A stretch of DNA of 22,224 bases from a virus, in the IMG/VR virus record IMGVR_UViG_3300046817_000931, positions 1 to 22,224 of that record; one strand, written 5' to 3'. Below, piece after piece: positions 1-5,651 of the stretch (within the stretch, counting starts at the first letter, position 1; the number at the start of each line of letters is the position of its first letter). Both the position numbers and the translations under genes were made by a program. The notes under the pieces were generated by a model. It ran no database searches, was not told the origin of the DNA, and worked only from the letters and a program-made list of their open reading frames with translations.

Positions 1-451
1 CGTTGGCGGCGGCGGAGGCGGTGGCGTCGGCAGCGTGGGCGGCGTTGGCGGCGGCGTTGGCGGCGGCGTCGGCGGCGTGGGCGGCGGCGTAGGCGTAGGC
101 GTAGGCGGCGTGGGCGAACTCGCCGTTCTCGTAACCGCGCGCCACACGCTCGATAGCCTCGCGGCACTTCCATTTATCGACGGTGATCGCCGGAAGGGCC
201 ACGTCCCGCAGCAACCAAACCGCGAACCGCGGCCACACTTCAGCCAGATCGCGGGTGGGGTCAACGGCGACAAGGAACTTCGGCAGGAAATCGGGAACCT
301 CGCGCCCGACGCGCTTCGCCACTGCGGCGAGTTGGCGCGGCAGCGGCGGGTCGAACGCATCGACCAAGGGAACGCCGTCCTGCCCGGTGAGCCGCGCGCC
401 GACGATGCGGGCGATGAACCGCTCACGGTCTGTCGGTTCGGCGGCGATCAT
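1..451 (-). CDS. Ala-rich repeat protein, C-terminus cut by window edge
   Basis: Reading leftward from an ATG at 451, the frame stays open to base 1, giving 150 residues with no stop, so the gene is partial. Residues 1-112 look like an ordinary globular domain (MIAAEPTDRERF..., with a Trp/Phe-rich stretch near 73-80). From about residue 113 it becomes a low-complexity run of Ala pairs or triplets separated by His, Tyr, Asp or Asn. In DNA this is a GCC-rich triplet repeat covering roughly 1-118. The start overlaps the stop of the upstream gene as ATGA, which supports translational coupling. Similar Ala-x-Ala-Ala tails occur in phage and prophage proteins of unknown role; I cannot name a function. 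Opposite-strand frames through this segment are Gly/Arg shadows. Confidence 0.75.
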   Translation of the reverse strand, partial: MIAAEPTDRERFIARIVGARLTGQDGVPLVDAFDPPLPRQLAAVAKRVGREVPDFLPKFLVAVDPTRDLAEVWPRFAVWLLRDVALPAITVDKWKCREAIERVARGYENGEFAHAAYAYAYAAAHAADAAANAAANAAHAADATASAAAN

Positions 452-936
452 GCTGCTTCGTCCATGCAAAAGGCGAGCGTGTCGCCTTGGGTGTCGTCCG
501 GTTTGCGCAGGTCAAAGACTTCCGGCGTGGTCCCGGCGCGGCGCTTCGCGACCAAGAACCCGCGGGTGACGTGCCACACAAGGGCCGTCCAGTCGGGCAT
601 GCGGACCCACAGGCCCATCTTCCGCTTGGCGACGCGGTACGCCTTGACGGTGGGTTCCAGATCAGGCGCCCCCATCTTCGCAGCGGTTATCAGCGCGCGC
701 TCCGCGTGCCGCCACCGCTCCCGAATCTCAGCCGCCTTCACCGCTGCCGTCTTGGTGCCGGCCTCTATCTCGGCGCGGCGTTCGGGCGGCAGCCGGCGTT
801 CATATCCTCGCACCTTGGCGCGCAATTCCTTGATCGCCTTCTCGGCGGCGGCCTTGCGCTTCTCGGCTCGGGCGAGCGCCGCGACGGCGATACGGTAGCG
901 GGTCGCCTGCGGGTCGCTGCGCTTGCGGTGCTTCAT
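448..936 (-). CDS. Basic, probably coiled-coil hypothetical protein (162 aa)
   Basis: The chosen start gives MKHRKRSDPQ and overlaps the stop of the upstream gene by ATGA; a longer reading frame to 999 would overlap that gene fully. Residues 17-60 are rich in Ala, Lys, Arg and Glu with heptad-like spacing and probably form a coiled coil. The second half (about 100-135) contains several Trp and hydrophobic residues and looks folded. The high positive charge would suit nucleic-acid binding, but no motif supports it. It is the third of four small genes downstream of the DUF3150-like gene and is probably co-transcribed with the MoxR cassette. Function unknown. Confidence 0.75.
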   Translation of the reverse strand: MKHRKRSDPQATRYRIAVAALARAEKRKAAAEKAIKELRAKVRGYERRLPPERRAEIEAGTKTAAVKAAEIRERWRHAERALITAAKMGAPDLEPTVKAYRVAKRKMGLWVRMPDWTALVWHVTRGFLVAKRRAGTTPEVFDLRKPDDTQGDTLAFCMDEAA

Positions 937-1103
937 TGCAGCGCCCCCCGGATAGCGTTCAGCGTCTTTATCGCCTCGTTCAGTTCCAGCATGAGCCACA
1001 GGATCGTCCCGTCCTTCTCGGTCTTGGGGTTGCTGAGAAGCTGATTGACGATATCTCGGGCCGACATGGCCCGCGGGTCTCTGCGCTTCCGGCGGCCCTT
1101 CAT
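933..1103 (-). CDS. Small hypothetical protein (56 aa)
   Basis: This short frame is bounded by overlaps on both sides: its ATG at 1103 overlaps the preceding stop, and its TGA (935-933) overlaps the next ATG as ATGA. The product starts with a basic segment MKGRRKRRDPRAMSA that resembles the MKHRKRSDPQAT start of the downstream gene. A Leu-rich helix follows (LWLMLELNEAIKTLNAI). The shared basic N-termini could reflect an old duplication or a common DNA-binding tail; that is inference. The overlaps are the main evidence that it is real. Confidence 0.65.
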   Translation of the reverse strand: MKGRRKRRDPRAMSARDIVNQLLSNPKTEKDGTILWLMLELNEAIKTLNAIRGALQ

Positions 1104-1291
1104 GACCGGCCCTCCAGCACCTTTAGCCGCCGGTCGATCGAGTCGATGGCGCGGTCAACCGCCATCTCCACCGGGCGGTTGCCGGCTTCGTGCGCCGCCT
1201 GCTGCGCGAACAGCAGTTCATAGCGGCGGATGCGCAGGTCAAGCCGGGCGTCGTCCATCGAGCGCGCGTTGTCGAGGTAGGGGCTGGTCAT
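1100..1291 (-). CDS. Small hypothetical protein (63 aa)
   Basis: The start MTSPYLDNARSMDD was chosen because a GGAG lies about 8 nt upstream, inside the end of the preceding gene, with only 5 nt between that gene's stop and this ATG. The stop overlaps the next start by 4 nt. The protein is a charged amphipathic helix throughout (DARLDLRIRRYELLFAQQAAHE, AVDRAIDSIDRRLKVLE) and ends LEGRS. It may be a small helical adaptor or oligomerising protein. It belongs to the operon downstream of the MoxR and DUF3150-like genes. No family recognised. Confidence 0.7.
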   Translation of the reverse strand: MTSPYLDNARSMDDARLDLRIRRYELLFAQQAAHEAGNRPVEMAVDRAIDSIDRRLKVLEGRS

Positions 1292-1296
1292 TGCCC

Positions 1297-2199
1297 CTAC
1301 TCCGCCGCGAGGGCGCTGCCGCCCGTGTATCCGGCCATCATATCGAGGATGCGGGCACAGTCGGCGGCTTGGGCGGCCCGCAGCGTATCGTTGTCTCGCA
1401 GGTCTTGCGGCTCGGCGGCGCACAGCTTATCGGCCATCAGGCGCCGCACGGACTCCAAGGCCGGATCGTCCCCGATATTTAGCTTCGCCATCAGCGCCAC
1501 CATGTCGCGCATGTTCTCGACGAGGCTATCGCGGAACGGGTTTTTCGCCTTGGTCCCGTCTGCCGCCGGCTCATAGTTGGCGAGGCGGTCGTGCATGTGC
1601 GCCACGGTCTGCTGCACCCGATCCCACAGCGAGCGCACCGCGCCCGCGACGGCCGCGTTGACGCTGGCGGTTATCTCGTCCCGAATGCGCGCTTCCTCGG
1701 CATCACCGAGTTGCACCCGGAAGTCCTTCGCGTCGGGCAGCGGCATCACGTCGATTTCGGAGCGGATCGAGGCGGCCAGCTTCTCGGCCTCGGGATAGTC
1801 TTCCTCCCGGTACAGGTCGCCGAGCTTCGCCTTGCGGGCCTCCTTGGCGGCATCGTAGGACGCCACCAGCTTGTCCCGCTCGCGGTGCAGGGTCGAGACC
1901 AGCCGCTTATGTTCGGCCATGTAGTCGAAGTAATTCGCGGCCGGCAGCAGCGCGACGCCGGTTATCGTCCACGGCAGGGTATTAGCGTCGTGGTGCTTTC
2001 GGATCGCGTTCACCGCCGACTCGACGCCGGCCAAGTGCTCGCGGTCGATCAGCAGCTTGTTGAACCGGCCGGCGTCGGCCGCGGCGTTGTTGATTTCGGC
2101 AATTTCGTTCGAGGCGTCGCGGTCCAGTTTCCGAGCCGTCCAGCGGCTTACGGAGAGTCGCACGAGCATCGCGCGAGAGGTCAGGCTGTGGTCGGTCAT
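1297..2199 (-). CDS. DUF3150-like protein, partner of MoxR-type ATPase
   Basis: The 300-residue product closely follows the pattern I know from DUF3150 proteins: an N-terminal LVRLSVSRWTARKLD block, then DAGRFNKLLID, then HDANTLPWTITGVALLPAANYFDY near residues 89-112, the LGDLYREEDYP segment, LPDAKDFRVQLGD near the middle, and FRDSLVENMRDMV before a helical C-terminus. The biochemical role of DUF3150 is not established. It is commonly encoded next to a MoxR-type AAA+ ATPase in phages, exactly as here, where the ATPase gene ends about 30 bp upstream. The start at 2199 is preceded by the CCCACCGAAAGG box, so this gene may be translated independently of the ATPase. The family call rests on remembered sequence pattern, not a search. 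Confidence 0.8.
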   Translation of the reverse strand: MTDHSLTSRAMLVRLSVSRWTARKLDRDASNEIAEINNAAADAGRFNKLLIDREHLAGVESAVNAIRKHHDANTLPWTITGVALLPAANYFDYMAEHKRLVSTLHRERDKLVASYDAAKEARKAKLGDLYREEDYPEAEKLAASIRSEIDVMPLPDAKDFRVQLGDAEEARIRDEITASVNAAVAGAVRSLWDRVQQTVAHMHDRLANYEPAADGTKAKNPFRDSLVENMRDMVALMAKLNIGDDPALESVRRLMADKLCAAEPQDLRDNDTLRAAQAADCARILDMMAGYTGGSALAAE

Positions 2200-2208
2200 G
2201 GTTCGGTC

Positions 2209-2222
2209 CCTTTCGGTGGGGG
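2209..2222 (-). promoter_or_regulatory. CCCACCGAAAGG box before the DUF3150-like gene
   Basis: On the minus strand this reads CCCCCACCGAAAGG and ends 9 nt before the ATG at 2199. The purine part (GAAAGGG) serves as the Shine-Dalgarno. The CCCACC part upstream of it is shared with boxes before the genes starting at 3543, 4385, 7094 and 9806, so it is more than a ribosome binding site. Confidence 0.6.
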
Positions 2223-2229
2223 ATTTGAT

Positions 2230-3249
2230 CTACAGCACCACGTCGGTATTGGCCGACGCCCAGGTGATGAAGCTGCGGGTCGGCAAGAGGCTGGCGTCCC
2301 GCTTCGTCGCGAGCGACACCACGAGAACCTCATATTCCTTTTGCAGCCGCTCGGCGTAGACCAGCGCCCGGTCGATGTTGTTCGGCGTCATCCGGTGCGC
2401 CAGGGCCGCGCTGATGGCGCAGCACGCCGCCGGCTCTTTCGGGACGGGCGCGCCTTTCGGATCGAGCAATATCTGATCGACGCTGACCATCTCGCGGAAG
2501 ACCCGCATGAACGCCACCATTTCGGTAGCGACGCCCTCGCCCACGGTGCCGCACAACAACTCGTGTTCCAGCCCCGGCGGCGCCGACTCGATGATGTCGG
2601 AGGCGAACACCGCCGTGCGCGGGCAGGAATACGGTTCAGCCTTCCGCGGGTCGAACGTCGTAAACAGGTCCGGCTTGAACTGGTAGAAGGCGATCACTTC
2701 GGTTTTCACGCCGGCGTTGAGCGCCCATTTCGTCCAGTCGGCAAGGTCCGGCTCCACCACCACCCGCGTCCAGCGTCCGATCAGCGGCATCGGGATTCGC
2801 TGCGTCGCGGCCCGGTCTTCGTCGCGGTTGCCGGTCGCCATGACGTACCACCCTGCCGGAAGCCGGTAGGCGCCGAGTTGGCCGTGCAGGAACAGGTCGT
2901 AAAGCCCGGCCTGCACCATCGGCGGCGCCGTGTTGATTTCGTCAATGCAGATGATGCCCTCGCCCGCGACCGGCAGCTTGTCGGCGAAGGGCAGAAACAC
3001 GGCATGATCGGCATAGCGCTGCTCGATGTCGTCCATCACCATCGCGCGAGCGGGCAGGCCCGAAAGCGTGATCGGGTCTTCGATCGTCGCCTGCCAGGAC
3101 CGGAACTCGATGCCGAGCCGGTTCGCGGCGGCGCGCGGTGCGTCGGATTTGCCGATGCCGGGTTGCCCCTGCGCGAACAGCGGCCGGCGCTTCTCGGGCG
3201 GCTGGCGGTACTGCGCCACGATGGCGTCAATCAGAGAGGATATTTTCAT
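2230..3249 (-). CDS. MoxR-type AAA+ ATPase
   Basis: A 339-aa AAA+ protein. Walker A is GQPGIGKS (residues 28-35), Walker B is IICIDEI (99-105, with D103 and E104). The sensor-1 region is MATGNRDED (N141), and a likely arginine finger is R159 in IGRW. The layout matches MoxR/AAA_5 proteins, chaperone-like ATPases that remodel a partner, often a von Willebrand A or metal-binding protein. Here the obvious candidate partner is the DUF3150-like protein just downstream. Walker A is followed by Asp instead of the usual Thr/Ser, a mild oddity. The start at 3249 follows a GGAGG and lies 3 nt after the preceding stop. Its role in the phage is not known; cytoplasmic. Confidence 0.9.
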   Translation of the reverse strand: MKISSLIDAIVAQYRQPPEKRRPLFAQGQPGIGKSDAPRAAANRLGIEFRSWQATIEDPITLSGLPARAMVMDDIEQRYADHAVFLPFADKLPVAGEGIICIDEINTAPPMVQAGLYDLFLHGQLGAYRLPAGWYVMATGNRDEDRAATQRIPMPLIGRWTRVVVEPDLADWTKWALNAGVKTEVIAFYQFKPDLFTTFDPRKAEPYSCPRTAVFASDIIESAPPGLEHELLCGTVGEGVATEMVAFMRVFREMVSVDQILLDPKGAPVPKEPAACCAISAALAHRMTPNNIDRALVYAERLQKEYEVLVVSLATKRDASLLPTRSFITWASANTDVVL

Positions 3250-3252
3250 GGC

Positions 3253-3543
3253 TCAGCCCTCCGCAACACGAAGGGCGCGTTCAGCGTTTAGCGACTCCTC
3301 GTAATCGTCAAACCACACGTAGAACGCTTCCGTTATCAGCGCGTCGAGGTCGTCGCCAACGATGCACCACGGGCCATTGCTGCCGTCCTCGGTCGGCAGT
3401 TCATCGTCGCCATAGTCCTCCGCAACCATGTACCGGCCGGGGTAGTTGGTGTTGATGCCGCGCGGGTCGCGCTCGCCGATGCGAAATCCCATCGCGTCGA
3501 GGTAGGCGCGCTTCTGATCAAGCGGGCTGTCTATGCTGAACAT
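3253..3543 (-). CDS. Acidic hypothetical protein (96 aa)
   Basis: A strongly acidic small protein (MFSIDSPLDQKRAYLDAMGF..., EDYGDDELPTEDGSNGPW, WFDDYEESLNAE) with a regular alpha/beta look. It is the first gene of the MoxR operon: upstream is the intergenic region 3544-3739, and downstream the MoxR start is 3 nt away. Its ATG at 3543 is preceded by the CCCACCGAAGGG box, and 56 nt upstream by a minus-oriented copy of the 17-bp intergenic motif. Function unknown; its position suggests it belongs to the same process as the ATPase. Confidence 0.75.
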   Translation of the reverse strand: MFSIDSPLDQKRAYLDAMGFRIGERDPRGINTNYPGRYMVAEDYGDDELPTEDGSNGPWCIVGDDLDALITEAFYVWFDDYEESLNAERALRVAEG

Positions 3544-3550
3544 CGTCTTT

Positions 3551-3563
3551 CCCTTCGGTGGGG
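3551..3563 (-). promoter_or_regulatory. CCCACCGAAAGG-type box before the gene starting at 3543
   Basis: Minus-strand sequence CCCCACCGAAGGG, 7 nt before the ATG. It carries the Shine-Dalgarno GAAGGGA and shares the CCCCACCGAA part with the boxes at 2209, 4396 and 3669. Confidence 0.55.
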
Positions 3564-3598
3564 TAAAATTTCAACCGCGATCAGGATACGCGCATGAT

Positions 3599-3615
3599 GC
3601 AGCAAAGTGCAATAC
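3599..3615 (-). promoter_or_regulatory. 17-bp intergenic motif, copy 1
   Basis: Minus strand GTATTGCACTTTGCTGC, matching 14 of 17 positions of the copy at 9767. It points toward the gene that starts at 3543. It may be a phage promoter element or repressor operator; the sequence alone does not decide. Confidence 0.5.
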
Positions 3616-3627
3616 CTAATCCGCCGC

Positions 3628-3644
3628 GTGTTGCATTATTTTGC
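3628..3644 (+). promoter_or_regulatory. 17-bp intergenic motif, copy 2
   Basis: Plus strand GTGTTGCATTATTTTGC, 15 of 17 identical to the copy at 9767. With copy 1 it forms a divergent pair separated by 12 bp. No plus-strand gene follows; instead a strong hairpin with a T-rich 3' side begins 40 bp downstream. Confidence 0.5.
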
Positions 3645-3668
3645 GATGGTGGGTAGGCTGCGCGCGTT

Positions 3669-3680
3669 CCTTCGGTGGGG
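3669..3680 (-). promoter_or_regulatory. Orphan CCCACCGAAGG box
   Basis: Minus strand CCCCACCGAAGG, the same box as before several genes, but here no start codon follows at a suitable distance. It sits between the hairpin at 3685-3731 and the 17-bp motif pair. This may be a remnant of a lost gene or a sign that the box has a role beyond translation. Confidence 0.4.
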
Positions 3681-3684
3681 ACAT

Positions 3685-3731
3685 GCCCCCGCGCTCCCGG
3701 ACCTCAACCAGCCGGGCACACGCGCGGGGGC
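3685..3731 (+). terminator. Strong GC-rich hairpin, likely terminator
   Basis: A perfect 10-bp inverted repeat, GCCCCCGCGC (3685-3694) and GCGCGGGGGC (3722-3731), encloses a second 5-bp stem CCCGG/CCGGG. On the plus strand it is followed by TTCCGCTTTTAG, so the intrinsic-terminator polarity fits plus-strand transcription best. It also lies just past the stop of the minus-strand gene at 3740 and could end that transcript too. Confidence 0.6.
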
Positions 3732-3739
3732 TTCCGCTT

Positions 3740-4054
3740 TTAGGGTTCGGCTTCCGGGTCGTCTATGCCGCGCCACGTCGCATAGGCGGCGTTGCCCTTC
3801 AGCACGTTCGGCGCGGCCCATAGCAAAAGTCCTTGGCCGATGCTGTACAGCCATGTTGGGCGCGAATCCCACGCCATCCCGTCTCGCGAAGGCTGCATGA
3901 CGGCAAACCCGCGCACGGTGCGCACGCGAAGCGGGGGCGAGCGGCCGCCCCCGTACACCCGAATAACGAAACCACCGCACAGTGCGGCAACAGCCCGCAG
4001 CGTCGCGATGGCCTCCCGCTCGCTCAGGCGCGCGGGGGCGGGCGCATCGTTCAT
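3740..4054 (-). CDS. Hypothetical protein (104 aa)
   Basis: The chosen start (MNDAPAPARLSEREA) overlaps the stop of the small membrane gene upstream as ATGA. A helical N-terminus is followed by a beta-rich part (GGFVIRVYGGG, LRVRTVRGFAVMQPSRDGMAWDSRP) and a Trp-containing segment YSIGQGLLLWAAPNVLKG near residues 70-87. It is the last gene of a three-gene minus-strand unit (4385 to 3740) and ends 9 nt before a strong hairpin. No family recognised. Confidence 0.6.
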   Translation of the reverse strand: MNDAPAPARLSEREAIATLRAVAALCGGFVIRVYGGGRSPPLRVRTVRGFAVMQPSRDGMAWDSRPTWLYSIGQGLLLWAAPNVLKGNAAYATWRGIDDPEAEP

Positions 4055-4149
4055 TGCTGCCACCCGCCCGAGAAGATCGCCACGAACAGCGCGGCCAGCG
4101 CCATGCCGGCGACGATGCCGACGATGGCGCAGCCGTGCCGCGGTTTCAC
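4051..4149 (-). CDS. Tiny single-span membrane protein (32 aa)
   Basis: This frame starts with GTG at 4149, overlapping the upstream stop as GTGA, and ends with TGA overlapping the next ATG. It therefore fits exactly between its neighbours. The product is VKPRHGCAIVGIVAGMAL followed by more hydrophobic residues and SGGWQQ: a short basic N-terminus and one transmembrane helix of about 20 residues. Such mini-proteins are common in phages and may act on the membrane or as lysis or exclusion peptides; nothing here decides which. Evidence is the double overlap plus the clear membrane segment. Confidence 0.6.
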   Translation of the reverse strand: MKPRHGCAIVGIVAGMALAALFVAIFSGGWQQ

Positions 4150-4385
4150 CGGCAAGCCCGATAGGCTTTGACGCAATCCAACAGGTTGCGGGCGCAGGTC
4201 CGCGCCTCGGCCTTTGTCTCGTAATCGTCGCGCCAGTAGAACGCGAGCGATACTTCGGTGCCATCGGTGCGGTCGTACCCACGCACGCGAGGCGCCCAGG
4301 CGCCCGGCCCGCCCGCAATGACGATATGCGGCTTGTCCGCGGCTTTCGCGTATTCGGTGAAGGTGACTAGGCTCAAATCGAACAT
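4146..4385 (-). CDS. Hypothetical protein (79 aa)
   Basis: MFDLSLVTFTEYAKAADKPH is followed by a Gly/Pro-rich turn (GGPGAWAPRVRGYD) and an amphipathic helical C-terminus with two Cys (ARTCARNLLDCVKAY). The start is supported by the CCCACCGAAAGG box ending 10 nt upstream. It opens a three-gene unit whose junctions are GTGA and ATGA overlaps. Function not recognised. Confidence 0.7.
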   Translation of the reverse strand: MFDLSLVTFTEYAKAADKPHIVIAGGPGAWAPRVRGYDRTDGTEVSLAFYWRDDYETKAEARTCARNLLDCVKAYRACR

Positions 4386-4395
4386 GGTTTCGTTT

Positions 4396-4407
4396 CCTTT
4401 CGGTGGG
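4396..4407 (-). promoter_or_regulatory. CCCACCGAAAGG box before the gene starting at 4385
   Basis: Minus strand CCCACCGAAAGG, followed by AAACGAAACC and the ATG. This is the cleanest copy of the box. A small perfect inverted repeat, CGGCGC/GCGCCG (4416-4432), straddles the upstream gene's stop just before it. Confidence 0.6.
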
Positions 4408-4422
4408 ATACCGGACGGCGCC

Positions 4423-4872
4423 CTATGCGCCGCCTTCTTTCAGCCACGCAACCGCCGCGGCTGTTTCGTCAGGGAATAGCTCCCCAAATTCCTCAACCAA
4501 GCCACGGATGATCCGCTCCGCCGTGGCCAGCCGTACCGCGGCATCGGCACGCGCGCGGGCGGGCGGGATCACTAACCGGGTCTGAGTCGCCACCGGGGCC
4601 TCGCTGGTAAGCGAAAGCGGCGGCGCGGTATATGGGACGGCGCGCGGCGTTACCGCGTCGAGGGCGCCCGTGGCGCGCGCGGTGTACCAATCCCGATAGC
4701 GAGCTTCCGCCAGCGCAGCGCCGGCCAACTCGCCGGCGGCATCCTCTATCGCCGCGGCCGTCATCGCGCGCCGCGTCTCCGAACCGTCGCCGAACAACGG
4801 GAACCGCTGCGGCGCGGCCATCGCGCGCGTGTGCGACGCGCGGGCCGTCGCGAGCCAACGGCCGCCGGTCAT
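4423..4872 (-). CDS. Ala-rich hypothetical protein (149 aa)
   Basis: The ATG at 4872 overlaps the stop of the 256-aa upstream gene as ATGA. The protein is Ala/Arg-rich. It has a helical middle (ETRRAMTAAAIEDAAGELAG), a Pro/Thr-rich linker (TPRAVPYTAPPLSLTS, about residues 74-89), and a helical C-terminus with an acidic EEFGELFPDE stretch. The linker between two helical parts suggests two domains. It is probably co-expressed with the second AAA+ cassette. Function unknown. Confidence 0.65.
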   Translation of the reverse strand: MTGGRWLATARASHTRAMAAPQRFPLFGDGSETRRAMTAAAIEDAAGELAGAALAEARYRDWYTARATGALDAVTPRAVPYTAPPLSLTSEAPVATQTRLVIPPARARADAAVRLATAERIIRGLVEEFGELFPDETAAAVAWLKEGGA

Positions 4873-5639
4873 TGCCGAACCTCCCGCAGCTTGGCTATCT
4901 GTTCATTCACCCATGCGACGGGCTGGTCTATCATCGGATCGGAAGCCCGCGCAGCGCCGATTACCAAATCCGCCGTGGCGCGAAGCGCGTCATCGGCCGC
5001 CGGCGCGAAACTCAGTCCGCACCGCTTCCGGCCGAAATGATGGTGGCGCGACAGGTTGTAGCAAAGGCGGCGCGCAAATCCTGCCGATGTCAGTGCATAG
5101 GCGGCCGTTGCCAAGTCTAGCGGTTGCGTGTTGATCGCCGCGACGATAACCGACTCGGCATCGTCATCGGCAACCGCGCAATACACGCTCAATTCAACCT
5201 GCCGGATGCGCGACAGTGCGATTACCAATGCCAGCACCGCGCAACCGCGGCGCATGAGCGTATCGGCATCTAGTGTCATGCTCGCCGCGACGGAGCACAA
5301 AATCCGCACCGGCGATTCGTCGTGTTCCACGGTATCGCGGCGGCGCATGCAATCCGGCATGCCGGCCAAAAAATCCGGAACTACCGCATAGGCGCCGGCG
5401 CAGTCGGCAATCCATGGCCGCTCAGAAACGTCTATCTCGGCGCTGATCTGAGACAGCAACCGTTCGGCATCGGCAACGCGCGACGGATCGCCATTGATTG
5501 CCTTCGCGATGCTCTCGGCTGCTGTCTCATGCCCAAAATAGGCGCCGCCCAAGCCCGACAGCGACAAGTGGAACGGATTGACCGCTTGCGCGTCGCGCGC
5601 CAGCGATGCAACCGAGGGATAGCGCTTTATCTGTTCCAT
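4869..5639 (-). CDS. Phage protein paired with AAA+ ATPase (DUF7192-like)
   Basis: A 256-aa protein downstream of the second AAA+ gene; the GGGAGG Shine-Dalgarno lies in the 12-nt gap before the ATG at 5639. The arrangement PWIADCAGAYAVVPDFLAG, then MPDCMRRR, then a hydrophobic strand (VRILCSVAASM), then a helix with ...RRGCAVLALVIALSR, then PLDLATAAYALTSAGFARRL, matches a phage family that I recall as DUF7192; the family name is from memory and uncertain. The alternating strands and helices resemble a Rossmann or VWA-like fold, which would be a natural client for a MoxR-type ATPase, but no MIDAS motif (DxSxS) is visible. Inferred role: substrate or partner of the AAA+ protein. Confidence 0.7.
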   Translation of the reverse strand: MEQIKRYPSVASLARDAQAVNPFHLSLSGLGGAYFGHETAAESIAKAINGDPSRVADAERLLSQISAEIDVSERPWIADCAGAYAVVPDFLAGMPDCMRRRDTVEHDESPVRILCSVAASMTLDADTLMRRGCAVLALVIALSRIRQVELSVYCAVADDDAESVIVAAINTQPLDLATAAYALTSAGFARRLCYNLSRHHHFGRKRCGLSFAPAADDALRATADLVIGAARASDPMIDQPVAWVNEQIAKLREVRQ

Positions 5640-5651
5640 GTTGCGCCCTCC

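Noticed and set aside
1-118. CRISPR-like or tandem-repeat array at the left end
   Set aside because: The repeat is a codon-level GCC-rich triplet array within an open frame, with no spacers or repeat units of CRISPR size.
35-898. Long plus-strand frame with Gly-Val repeats at its start
   Set aside because: It is the antisense shadow of the Ala-rich gene (1-451) and of the coiled-coil gene (448-936), which have overlaps and sensible composition; this frame is Arg/Gly-rich without a ribosome binding site.
1591-3291. 566-codon plus-strand frame
   Set aside because: Opposite-strand shadow of the DUF3150-like and MoxR genes, produced by high GC; its product is His/Arg/Gly-rich with no domain.
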